A stretch of 64,000 nucleotides of DNA from positions 744,001-808,000 of the forward strand of contig JANEZZ010000793.1 of assembly GCA_026122225.1 (NCBI GenBank), given 5' to 3'. How positions within the stretch are numbered: position 1 is the stretch's first letter; each line of letters starts with the position of its first letter. Below the pieces are notes generated by a model. It ran no database searches. It saw nothing but the letters and a program-made list of their open reading frames with translations, and was not told the DNA's origin. The stretch is from Heloderma charlesbogerti (Eukaryota > Chordata > Lepidosauria > Squamata > Helodermatidae). The translations under genes and the position numbers were made by a program. Shown here piece after piece: positions 55,034 through 64,000 of the stretch.

Positions 55034-55660
55034 AATCCCTTTTAAAGCCATCTAAGTTGGCCACCATCATTACATCTTCTGGTAGCGAATTCCATACTTT
55101 ATCCACTGTGTGAAGAAGTCGTTCGTTTTATATATCCTGGATCTCCCACCCATCAGCTTCATGGGATGACCCCAGAGTTTTAGTATTACACAAGAGGGTT
55201 TTTAATATTACACTTCCTCCATATGCCATGCATAATTTTTCACACCTGTCATGATTCCTCTTCCTTGCCGTTTTTCTAAGCAAAAAGCCCCAACTGTTGC
55301 AAGCTTTCATATGAAGCTGTCTTCTGCTGACTCAGACCATTGGTCGATCTAGCCCAGTATTATTAACACTGAGCAGCAGTGGCTCTCCTGGGAGCTTCTG
55401 CATGCAGAATACACGCTCCACCGCTGAGCTTGGGGCCTTCCCTCATAGGGGAGTTGCTCCAGCCCCTCAACCATTATGGCTGCCACCCAACCCCTTTTCC
55501 AGCTCTTTGTTGTTGTTCAGTCGTTCAGTCGTGTCCGACTCTTCGCGACCCCATGGACCATAGCACGCCAGGCCTTCCTGTTTTCCAGCTCTACAGTAGC
55601 GTTTTTAAGGTGTGGTGACCGGAACTGTACACAGAATTCCAAGTGCGGCCACTCTCCTTA
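55034..55660 (-). mobile_element. CR1 LINE, proximal part, with S2 SINE and mini-BovB insertions
   Basis: CR1 resumes CTTTTAAAGCCATCTAAGTT and runs through GGATCTCCCACCCATCAGCT to about 55,305. An S2 SINE remnant (about 55308-55445: GCTGTCTTCTGCTGACTCAG...ACCGCTGAGCTTGG) interrupts it. CR1 continues CATAGGGGAGTTGCTCCAGC and is interrupted again at 55507-55580 by 74 bases of BovB 3' end flanked by TTTTCCAGCTCT on both sides (55495-55506 and 55581-55592). It ends near TTCCAAGTGCGGCCAC. Confidence 0.85.
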
Positions 55661-56089
55661 TGACACCTAGGGTGCTCTGGTGTCTTACTTCACCAAGGAC
55701 AGGCCTCTATTTGAACAGCTGTCACAGGACGGTCCTCTGTTTGGTGAGTTGCCAAACCAAGGCCTGGTTGAAAGGGCTAAAGCGTTGGCCCCTGCGGACA
55801 GCAGACTGGGCAGGAACACAAGGCACCTCGTTGTTTATTCGGTCAGCCGCTCCCGACTCTTCGCGGCTTCATGGACCAGCCCCGCCAGACCTTCCTGTCG
55901 GCTGCCGCCACCCCCAGCTCCCCCAAGGCGCCTGCACACAGTCTTATTATATTTCTGTTGCAATTATCACAATCTCTGCATTTGCATTTGTTCACATAAA
56001 CTATCCTATGCAAATGGGCGTCCTCTGTGGTGGGAATGCAGTTCCTGTCTTTTGGCCAGCTGACACAGGCCACCCTGAGGCGAAGAGGC
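55661..56089 (-). mobile_element. BovB lineage 2 tail fragment in unassigned sequence
   Basis: At 55830-55928, CGTTGTTTATTCGGTCAGCC...CACCCCCAGCTCCCCCAAGG matches the 3' end of the element at 44074-44180. AAGGCACCT before and AAGGCGCCT after it may be its target duplication, although the element itself also contains CCCAAGG. The remaining flanks show nothing recognisable. Confidence 0.6.
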
Positions 56090-56650
56090 GGGCTGCGATT
56101 ACTGAGCGAGGAGGGAAAGGCCTTCAGCGCAGTCACGACGGCTGGTGGGGGCGCGGCTCCGTCGCTTCGGGGATGCTGGGAGTTGTGGTCCAACACACCC
56201 GGAGGGCAATAGCGAGTCACGCACCGTTACGCACAGCGCACTCCCACATCCGGGATACAACTTGCTCTCCTCTATGACTTCCAGTACGAAGGCGCGAGGG
56301 CTTCCGCCATTGAGGCGCCTACGCCCAGAGCGCCGCAATCCGGCTCTCCACGCTTACCGGAAGTTCAGGCAGCGCGTCACTCTACATTTTTTCTGAGGTG
56401 CTGCGTCTGCCTTCTCCGCCCGCGGGTGGTTCGAGCGTCTATGTTTTCGGCGCGCGGTGGGCGCTGGGAGTATGGAGGACTAATGGCGCGGCGGGCCTAG
56501 CGGCGCGGCGCCAACGACAGGAGGCGGCGGCGGACGACGACGGTGGGTCGGTACGGACTGTGGGGCGCATGTCGCGGCGGTTCCTCAGGGAGCAGGGACG
56601 TAGCCGGAGCCATTCTGGCTAAGGAAGCGGCGCTGGGAAGGGTGGTGGCC
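56090..56650 (+). promoter_or_regulatory. CpG-rich promoter and probable non-coding exon 1 of CWC15
   Basis: This CpG-dense block has no long convincing coding frame and sits 2.1 kb upstream of the first CWC15 coding exon. An ETS-type site ACCGGAAGT lies at 56356-56364, and a YY1-like CCGCCATT at 56304-56311. Both are common in housekeeping promoters. A plausible splice donor, CG|GTGGGT, has its GT at 56543-56544 and would end a leader exon starting near 56,380-56,460. The transcription start and donor are inferred; transcript data would be needed to fix them. A remnant of a hAT-like MITE (56168-56208) lies in the upstream part. Confidence 0.6.
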
Positions 56651-56689
56651 GGGTCGGGTGCCAGCGAGGTCATTGCTGGGTGTCACTAT

Positions 56690-56965
56690 ATATTATTATT
56701 ATTACTATTATTATTATTATTAATAATAATAATAATGATATGTGTATCCCTTCAAATGTTGAAAGTGTTTGACAAGCATTATCTAGACGTAATCCTTACA
56801 ACACCCTTGTAAGGTAGGTCAGTGTTGTTCCCCACCACCACCCTCCTCATGTGCAGATATGGGGGGGGGGCACTGAGCCTGAGAGAGGCTGGGTTGCTGA
56901 AGGCCACCGCGTGAGTTTACGGCAGAGGGGAGATCTGAACAGGGGATTTCCTGATTCATAGCTCA
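56690..56965 (+). repeat. (ATT)n/(AAT)n palindromic tract and MIR-like SINE
   Basis: 56691-56735 is an ATT array turning into an AAT array, so it can fold on itself. It is followed by a MIR-like stretch: TGACAAGCATTATCTAGACG, CTTGTAAGGTAGGTCAGTGT, CACTGAGCCTGAGAGAGGC. Confidence 0.6.
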
Positions 56966-56984
56966 GTGTTGTAGAGCAGCTTCC

Positions 56985-57105
56985 CTCAAGCTGATACCCC
57001 CCAGATGTTGTTGGACTACAGCTCCCATCAGCCTCATCCAGAATGGCCAGTGGTCAGGGATGGTAGGAGTTGTAGTCTAAAGCATTTGGAAGACACCAGC
57101 TATGC
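56985..57105. mobile_element. Hairpin hAT-like MITE (family M) in CWC15 intron 1
   Basis: GATGTTGTTGGACTACAGCT faces GAGTTGTAGTCTAAAGCATT, with GCCTCATCCAGAATGGCCAG at the centre. Confidence 0.65.
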
Positions 57106-58702
57106 TGCTTCAGCTTACTTCAGCGTAGACATGCACGGCATTATTTCTTATGAAGTACAGAATGGTGGTATTTAAAATGCTATATGAAATAAAGGGGATG
57201 GGATGTAATTGTAGTCTAATTTTTTTGAGCAGCTGAAGTGTTAAAATGTAGTTACAGTTACAATCCATTTCATGTTGTTTTGTTGACAAAAATAGAGACA
57301 AAAATGATTGTCTTAAAACATCTTGCACATGCCAGCTGTGCTAATTCTGAGGTTTATTCAGAACTCTGCTTCTTAGGTGCTAAGTGGGGCAGTGATAGGC
57401 CCAGATTGATGATGGGTAAGCAGAGCCAAAGTTGTCTTGAGTATGAATGGGGATGGCAGAGGGGCCCCAGGAAGGGCTGGGTGGTACCAAGAAGGCCTGA
57501 GTTTAAGATGCATCTTTCCAACAGGCGTCAGATGTGCAATCTTAGGGCACGGAGGCATAGGGCACGGAGATGTGCAATCTTAGGGCATGGAAGCAACCCT
57601 GTCTGCAAAATGGAAGTAACAGTGACCTACTTTGCAGAGCTATTGTTTGTTTTTTTGTGATTGTTCTAATTACCTGTGATTCCAAAGTCTAGTTTATGGT
57701 GGTGTGTGCTTTTGTAAGCAGGTGCTACTTCATTGGGTACAGTATGAAGTAGACAAGAAGTGTTAGAAGTTTCTAGGTATATACACAGACGTACAATGTA
57801 GCCAATTACAGCCTACTGCTCTTCTGAAATTTGGCTTATAGGTGAAAGCGATCTATTTATTTATTCTTTTAATCCCACCCTCTCTCCAAGGAGCTCAGAG
57901 TGGTGTACATGGGGTCCTCTTCCATTTTACCCTCGCAACAACTAGTCCACGATCAGGTAGAATACAGGAGACGGTGCAAAACATGCATGCACCTGATGCA
58001 TTTGCAATTCTGGTATGGTCTTTGGCCATGGTTGTCATTGTCTTGTATTTATCTTCTGGAGACCCTAACTTCTCATTGGACAACTCAAAAAATTGAGAGA
58101 GATGAATGGTGAAAGATCATTTCACATTAGAAACCTTTTAGTTTTTGTTCTTTGCATCATTTCCCCCTTTTTGTCTCTGTAGATTAGAAGCAAAAGTGTA
58201 GGGGTGCTTCCAGACGAGCCTTTTTATTGTGCATTTGCACTGCTTCATTCATGGAATTGTATGGGGGGTCCAGACTACAACATTTTCATTTTCTAGCCTT
58301 CTCATGGTTCCCACTGCTTCTTCTGTCATTTCTTATCAGAAGAAATCTATTAAGGAATAAAAGATGGAAGGAAGGAATAGCTGCGCAATGCTTTTAATTA
58401 ATAATGCTAGAAGCCTTTTATCTGGAAGCACCTTTTATCTGGAAGCACCTTTTATCTAGGTCACTTCAATTACATTTCATCTTCTTTTGGTATATCATTA
58501 AGGGCCTTTGGGTGAAGAAGTTGAGTGAGGATATAAGCTTAAGGCTGCAAACCTCTGCATCCTTCCTTGGGAGTAAGCCACCATTAATTCAGTGCAGCTT
58601 AGTAAACCTTAGTAAACTTGCTTGGTTTGGTTTGAAAAGGTACATGGTTTAGTTTAATAAGACTTACTGTGCTTATTGATTAATGCTTTTTTGCTGTGCT
58701 AG
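57106..58702 (+). other. CWC15 leader intron, mostly unassigned
   Basis: It contains a minus-strand SINE tail (about 57855-57960: TTTATTTATTCTTTTAATCC, GGAGCTCAGAGTGG), an unnamed MITE-like stretch near 58202-58290 (GGTGCTTCCAGACGAGCC), a triplication of CTTTTATCTGGAAGCAC at 58413-58455, and an H3 MITE remnant near 58538-58660 (TTGGGAGTAAGCCACCATTA). No exon recognised. Confidence 0.45.
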
Positions 58703-58749
58703 GCTGTAACCTCCATCCATGATGTGCATTTGATCCCACGGTAATTAAG

Positions 58750-58880
58750 ATGACTACCGCGGCTAGACCGACATTTGAACCTGCAAGAGGAGGGAGAGGG
58801 AAAGGAGAAGGTGACCTAAGTCAGCTCTCCAAACAGTATTCCAGCAGAGATCTTCCTTCTCATACTAAAATCAAATACAG
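58750..58880 (+). CDS. CWC15: CWC15, first coding exon (residues 1-43)
   Basis: Spliceosome-associated protein CWC15 homolog, a small nuclear protein of the Prp19/CDC5L-related complex used in pre-mRNA splicing. The exon encodes the conserved N-terminus [20 protein letters not shown] followed by [19 protein letters not shown]. It ends TACAG|GTAAAG, two bases into a codon. A polypyrimidine tract and AG at 58701-58702 give a likely acceptor, making the exon 58703-58880 with 47 bases of leader. ATG at 58750 has A at -3 and begins the family's characteristic N-terminus. A four-codon upstream ORF (58719-58733) precedes it. The gene is divergent from ENDOD1, as in human. Confidence 0.96.
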
Positions 58881-60210
58881 GTAAAGGCCAATTTACATTT
58901 CTTGTGGTAACTGATTTTGGCAATAGTTGTTTGTTTTTGCCCCTAGCAGGCAATGGTTTTCTCCTTGGCTTGCAAACTACCATCTGCCCAGTCCGTTCGG
59001 CAGGTAGGATTTGCTGCAGGTGAACTTTTGCAAACTGAAAGAGATTTGGTTCTTTGTATTCTTTCTGACTGTGTGCCACAAATGCCAGATGTGCTGGCAA
59101 GCAGACTAATAAAAATTTGTCTGAGCCAGTACTTCTGTGGATTTCTTTGCAAGGTTGGTTTTACTGGCTATCACAGAATCTCTTCTGTGCATAGAGCTTC
59201 ACAAATGTGTAATAGAAGGCAAAGCACCTTCCATGACCAGAAGACTGTGAGCATGCAATCTCAATGACCTAGCAACAGAATCCCCTTTCCTCTATTAGTG
59301 TGTCATGACAACTGGGAAAGGCCTTCAGTGAGATTGGGCTGATAATAAGCTTTTTGGTCCTTCTCCCCTTTCCCATCCCTCATGTACATTATGATGTCAA
59401 AGCAACACCTGTAAGTTGACTGAATTTCCTACCAAATCAAAAGTTGAGATCTAGTAGTTACTGTTAGCATTATTATCCCCATCCTGCAGCAGTGGGTTGA
59501 GTGCTACACTAGCTTGTAGCCCACAAGTAGAGCATGAGTGCAATAGCACCCTCCTGCTCATGTTCCCCAACAACTGGTGTACAAAGGCACACTGTCTCTG
59601 ATACTAGAAGCAATATATAACCATCATGGCTAGTACCCACTGATAGCTTTATCCATGAATCTTTTAAAACCATCCAGGTTGCTGGCCGTCACTACATCTT
59701 GTGATAGCGAATTCCCTACGTTCTCCCACATGGACTTGCTTGGATATTCAGATCATTATCTGAGGCCCTTCTCTAGGCCCCCCTGCCTTTGGAAGTGAGG
59801 CAAATGATGACAGAGTTTTTTCTGTTGTGTCACCCTAGGTCTGGAATGCTTTCCCCAGGCAAGCTTGCCTGGCACCAAGCTTGATGTCTTTTTGGCACCA
59901 GGTGAAGAAGACCTTTTTAGTTGCTCAGGCCTTTTGGACTGTTTAATCTTTTTTTTAATATTAACTCACTGTTCCTGCTGTTTTTAAATAATGTTTGTTT
60001 GATTATTATGTTAAATGCATGTAGTGATCTAGAAGTCTGTGGACTCAAGATCAGGATAGTAATTTGTTGTAATTAGTAAATTGTGAGTGGGTGGCTGAAG
60101 TGAGATTTGAAGTGGGGGCTTCTCCTTTTGCATTCTTGGCTGCTGTGCTGCACCAGCTCTAAGGGAATCTACACACATCCTTTAGTTTCTGTGCTTGTTT
60201 ATTCTTTCAG

Positions 60211-60323
60211 ACAAACCACTCAGGATGCTCCTGAAGAGGTACGCAACCGTGACTTCAGAAGAGAGCTGGAAGAGAGAGAGCGAGTTGCTGTGAGAGAGAA
60301 GAACAGAGACCGGCCTGCACGAG
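60211..60323 (+). CDS. CWC15: CWC15, second coding exon (residues 44-81)
   Basis: The acceptor is TTCTTTCAG|ACAAACC. The exon completes Arg44 and reads [19 protein letters not shown], then [18 protein letters not shown], a charged, probably helical segment typical of CWC15. It ends CACGAG|GTCTGT after the first base of the next codon, so the frame joins exactly to the following exon. The GTCTGT donor is weaker than consensus. The preceding intron is 1,330 bases and holds CR1 and L2 fragments. Confidence 0.95.
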
Positions 60324-60589
60324 GTCTGTGCCACCTTTGCACGTCGCTGTTGCCTTTGTGGGGATAGTCAGTCCACGCCTTGGAAACCACCTGTGTCTCC
60401 AGGGCAGTTCCAGGGGATTTGAGAAAGTTATTCAAAGTAGAATTAAAAGAATGCCTTAAGGTGTGTGTGTGTTCAGAGAGCAAAAGAGAAACTTCCAATC
60501 CCTGGATTGAAAGAGTTGAGCAGGAAGATGCTTTAGTAGTAGTAGGATGCATGGTCCCCCTTGTAGATGTGCCCTGGAGAAAATATAAG

Positions 60590-60718
60590 GCAGGGGTGGG
60601 AACCTGTGGCTCTCCAAATTATATTGGACTCCAGTTCCCATCAGTCCCAGTGGTCAGGAATGATGGGAGTTGTATTACACCAACCTGTGGAGAGCCATGG
60701 GTTTGCCACCCCTGATAT
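60590..60718. mobile_element. Hairpin MITE (family M-like) in CWC15 intron
   Basis: CAGGGGTGGGAACCTGTGGC faces GCCATGGGTTTGCCACCCCT, with TTGGACTCCAGTTCCCATCA and TGATGGGAGTTGTATTACAC. The CAGGGGTG/CACCCCTG ends fit hAT. Confidence 0.65.
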
Positions 60719-61443
60719 AAGGGGAGAGAGAAGCAGACAGTTGTCTGTCCGGGGTGGTGTTAGTGGCAAGGGACATGTTGGCAGCAAAAGGTGCAGGGAA
60801 GGTTATTGCAAAACAATAGCAGGAGAAGCAGGGGTAACGGCTTCTGTAGCTTTTGAGACTCCCTCCAAAAGCAAGGTTCGCTATATTTGCTTAACGCAGG
60901 GGCCCTGGGAAATCCAAGACAGTTTGCTTCCAGAGGCAAGTTGGTGTCAGACGGGCTTGTAAATGACCATTTGCTTGTGGCACATTGCCTGCAGGCAGCC
61001 AGACACAGAGATCTTTATAAATTGTTGTTGTTGTTGTTGTTCACATTTTTATACCGCTCAATAGCCAAAGCTCTCTGGGCAGTTTACAAAAGATTAAAAC
61101 CTTAAAAATACAATATAAAAAAGAATAACCATTTACATACAAAACAATTTAAAACACTCAATAATAAAAATCCCAAGACCAAGAGTTTGAAGAGAATTGG
61201 CTCCTTTCCTCCCCGCTCTTTTCATTCCAGCTGTTGATATACAGCAAATGACTTACTCTGGTATGGTATGTGTTGGCATTTAGATTAGTTACAAGATTTC
61301 TGTGAGGTAGTAACGTTTTTTTTTAAATAGTCAGTTTTGTAGTAAGTTCACCTCTGGTGACTCCCTTTCTGTGACGCAGTCACTTTTCCTTCATTGATGC
61401 TGGTCATGTCTGAGTTCTTCCATTTTTTTCCTGTCTTCCCCAG

Positions 61444-61532
61444 AGCATACAACTTCCTCTTCAGTTTCAAAGAAACCCCGACTAGATCAGATCCCTGCGG
61501 CTAACCTAGATGCAGATGATCCATTGACTGAT
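61444..61532 (+). CDS. CWC15: CWC15, third coding exon (residues 82-111)
   Basis: The acceptor is TTCCCCAG|AGCATAC. The exon encodes the [14 protein letters not shown] segment followed by [15 protein letters not shown], a highly recognisable CWC15 stretch with a basic, possibly nuclear-localising KKPR. It ends GACTGAT|GTAAGT at phase 0. The 1,120-base intron before it contains a foldback MITE and an inverted L2 3' end. Confidence 0.95.
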
Positions 61533-61544
61533 GTAAGTATTCTC

Positions 61545-61800
61545 GGCTGTCGTGAAAGCTGCCTTATACCGGGTCAAATTACAGCCTTCCCCAAGCCAGT
61601 TCCCTCCAGATGTTTTGAGCTACGACTCCCAGCATTCCTGACCATTGGCCATATTGGCTGAGGCTGATGGGAGCTGAAGTCCAAAACATTGGAAGGCACC
61701 AGGTTGGGGAAGCCTGGACTAGTTCATCTAGCCCAGTGTTGACTACTCCGACTGGCAGCACTTTCCCAGGGTCTCAGACAGAGGTCTTTCCCAACACCTG
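61545..61800 (-). mobile_element. S2 SINE interrupted by a family M hairpin MITE
   Basis: SINE start GAAAGCTGCCTTATACCGGG. MITE at 61583-61715 (CAGCCTTCCCCAAGCCAGTT...GGCACCAGGTTGGGGAAGCC). SINE continues TTCATCTAGCCCAGTGTTGA, GACTGGCAGCACTTTCCC. Confidence 0.7.
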
Positions 61801-63029
61801 TTATCTGTTCCTTTTTTTAACTGGTGATGCCGGGGTTTCATTTCATTTATTACATTTCTCTATCGCCCGATAGAGCTCTCTGGGCAGTTTATAGCGATTA
61901 AAAACCTTTAAGATATAATATTGTACACAATATAAAAACACTTTGCGTACAAACTTATAAACAGGCAGCGCGTGCGCACACACACACCTACCTATATCCA
62001 AACAATTTTAACAATCAACAATAAGAAATCCCATTACCTGATTAAGAAACCTTATCATATGCTGCCATAGAAGAACAGAGGCTTTCAAGTGCGATGGGGA
62101 GGTCAGCATCATCAAGCACAAACATCTATTTCAGCACCACAAAGATAACAGATTTTTACCACTTTAATACAAATCATAGAATAGTAGGGTTGGAAGGGGC
62201 CTGTAAGACCATTGAGTCCAACCCCTGATTTGTATCACTTTTGCCTGACTGAGTGAGGTGATCTGCCTTAATTGGAATAAAACTTAATACTATTACTTAT
62301 ACAGCACCATCTATGGCCATGGCACTTGACAAAGAAGAGGTCCCTAACCCAAGGGGCTTATGATTGCATGTGCTTCCTGATAGTGGAAGCCAGTAGGCAG
62401 AGGAGTCTGTGGAGCATGGAGAAAGGCCTTTTTCGTGGTTAACGACTAGAAACGCCTGGAGTCCCTCAAGTCTAGGGCATCTATCATTTAGGGTAGGACT
62501 GCATGATCAGTGACCAGCTAAGCCAAATGCTGCCCAGCAGCCATGTATTGCAACCCACTGAGCCAGCCTCCTTTTTTTTGCCCCCTGTCTATAGCTGCCA
62601 GGGGCTGTCAGGCACCTGGTTGACCGCAATACATAACTGGTGGGCGCCATGCAGTTGGTGGGTCATGCCTGGGGCAAAGCTTGAATGTTAGGAGATGATG
62701 ACTTAACTTTAAAAAGGTAAAGCCTTGGGCATGTAGAGAGAATGTGTGTGGTTTTTAATGGTTGAGTGCTTAGGGACATGATGGATGCACTGAGCCATAA
62801 TTCTTTTGATTGAATGCTTTCTCATATTGGGATGAGTTAGGAAGCTTGGGAAATGTAGTTCTGTCTTGGAGGGTTGTGATCTGAATGAGGGACAATATCG
62901 CAGCTTACAACGCCCATGACAGTTTATTAGCATGTTGCGCCGGTGTGCAGGAACTGCAAATGGCAAATGTTTGTGTGTAAGGTGTTCATATATGCCCAGA
63001 CGATGTTTAAGATCTTGTTGGTCGTTCCA

Positions 63030-63357
63030 AAATGAATGGAATGTCGCCATGAAGAACCTCGACAGCAGCCTTCTCTGTAGGGGCACCCACCCTCTGGAAA
63101 ACCCTCCCTTGTGCAGTTCGGGAGGCAGAAAATGTGGCATCTTTCAAAGGCCTCCTGAAAACACACCTTTTCACACAGGCTTTCCCTAGGCTGTAACTGG
63201 TGCTGGGTTGTACTTTGGTTTTACATGGTACTTCTAGAAGTTTATTATGTCTTGTTAAGTTGCATTTTATAGTGTTAATTGTGAACTGCCCAGAGAGCCT
63301 TGGCTGTTGGAAGGTATAACAATGCAGTAAATAAATAAAAAATAAATAAAATAAAAA
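63030..63357 (+). mobile_element. L2 LINE 3' end in CWC15 intron
   Basis: CCTCTGGAAAACCCTCCCTT, TTTCAAAGGCCTCCTGAAAA and GAACTGCCCAGAGAGCCTTG, with an AATAAATAAAAAATAAATAA tail. Confidence 0.75.
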
Positions 63358-63365
63358 TATAGAGC

Positions 63366-63640
63366 AGGGGTGTTGCACCTGAGGCCTATGGGCCAAACTT
63401 GGCTCACATAAGGTCCCCAGATGTCCCTGCACCTTTTCTCCTGACCGTAGATTGTTTGATGGCTTCCTGGCTTTTGCACAGTTTTCCCCCCATTCTGAAA
63501 GGTTGAAATGCCTCTCCTAAGGCTTAGGTACTGGCAGTAAGAGTTTTAAGGTAAAATACACTGATTTTTGGTTCCGGCTCTTTTGCCTTCAGCCCCATCT
63601 GCCACTGGAATGGGACTCCCAAGACCTTCTTGGGCTGAAA
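63366..63640. mobile_element. hAT-type element (family N), right end incomplete
   Basis: Starts CAGGGGTGTTGCACCTGAGG and shares AAAGGTTGAAATGCCTCTCC with 28029-28358. The CACCCCTG right end is not found. Confidence 0.6.
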
Positions 63641-63765
63641 GTGTTTCAAGACCCTTTATTAGAGGTTTGCCTGTTCAGTTGTGTGTATGCTATGTACAAA
63701 ACTCTAACTAAATGTTTCTGTGACGGGTAAGGAAGAGGAGTTTGTCAATTTTGCTGTCTTTTTAG

Positions 63766-63876
63766 GAGGAAGAGGAAGAAGAGGACTACGAAGAAGAGAG
63801 TGACGATGATACAGCTGCTCTTTTAGCTGAGCTGGAAAAAATAAAAAAGGAACGAGCTGAAGAGCAGGCTCGAAAG
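63766..63876 (+). CDS. CWC15: CWC15, fourth coding exon (residues 112-148); gene continues beyond window
   Basis: The acceptor is CTTTTTAG|GAGGAAG. The exon opens with an acidic run (six Glu, then DYEEESDDD) followed by [20 protein letters not shown], the start of the long charged helix of CWC15. It ends CGAAAG|GTAAAT at phase 0. The four exons give 148 codons without a stop. Family members are around 230 residues (human 229), so roughly the last third, including the conserved C-terminus, must lie to the right of base 64,000. Confidence 0.95.
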
Positions 63877-63907
63877 GTAAATGTACAAATTAAGTCTTAT
63901 CATTGAA

Positions 63908-64000
63908 GAAGCTGCCTTAGATGATGACAGACCAGTGATCCACTTAACTTAGTACTGTCTGTTCCAGCCTTCCCCATCCTAGTGCCCTCCAGAATCTATG
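63908..64000 (-). mobile_element. S2 SINE start and left half of a family M MITE at the window edge
   Basis: GAAGCTGCCTTAGATGATGA opens the SINE. CAGCCTTCCCCATCCTAGTG opens a family M copy that is cut off by the window end. Both lie in the CWC15 intron after residue 148. Confidence 0.6.

Larger units (their letters stand above)
58881..63765 (+). other. CWC15 introns (three) and their repeats
   Basis: The introns are 58881-60210, 60324-61443 and 61533-63765. They hold a CR1 3' fragment (about 59525-59720), L2 fragments (59735-60020 plus; 61030-61170 and 61840-62060 minus; 63030-63357 plus), two hairpin MITEs (60590-60718 and 61583-61715), a CR1 tail (62165-62230) and a hAT-like element (from about 63366). 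A separate exon was not recognised within them. The stretch 62230-63030 has no recognised content. Confidence 0.8.

Overview
This is a vertebrate nuclear window, most likely from a squamate reptile (lizard or snake). Three things support that: split genes with GT-AG introns, CpG-rich promoters, and a repeat mix of BovB/RTE LINEs, CR1, L2, a Sauria-type SINE and abundant foldback hAT-like and Harbinger-like MITEs. The species cannot be named from the sequence. There is no operon structure and nothing bacterial or phage-like.

Only two host genes are supported, and they face away from each other. At 13.6-13.9 kb on the minus strand is exon 1 of ENDOD1 (signal peptide plus the start of the DNA/RNA non-specific endonuclease-like protein). 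Its intron 1 runs leftward out of the window, so bases 1-13,584 are probably intronic. At 56.3-63.9 kb on the plus strand is CWC15, a spliceosome (NineTeen/Prp19-associated) component. It has a CpG-rich promoter, a probable non-coding first exon and four coding exons giving residues 1-148; the C-terminus lies beyond the window. The divergent ENDOD1-CWC15 order matches the human chromosome 11q21 neighbourhood as I know it. No host gene was recognised in the 42 kb between them.

The rest is mainly transposable-element strata. There are three long copies of one BovB lineage (21.6-24.8, 35.3-38.3 and 51.8-55.0 kb) and one long copy of a clearly different BovB-like lineage (44.1-49.2 kb). An ORF1-only L1-like element with a 15-bp target-site duplication sits inside the latter. 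Two CR1 copies are split by BovB insertions; one of them (51.2-55.7 kb) holds four separate insertions. Two solo LTRs (27.3-28.0 and 31.5-32.0 kb) are recognisable by inverted TG...CA ends, and each is nested with another element. Several hAT-type hairpin families can be defined from 8-bp target-site duplications seen directly in the sequence.

No intact autonomous element was found. Every long LINE frame carries at least one stop, frameshift or truncation. I saw no CRISPR array, rRNA, bona fide tRNA or evident new gene system. The most interesting material is the nested retroelement history and the ORF1-only L1. Repeat boundaries without a visible target-site duplication are approximate (about 10-30 bases).
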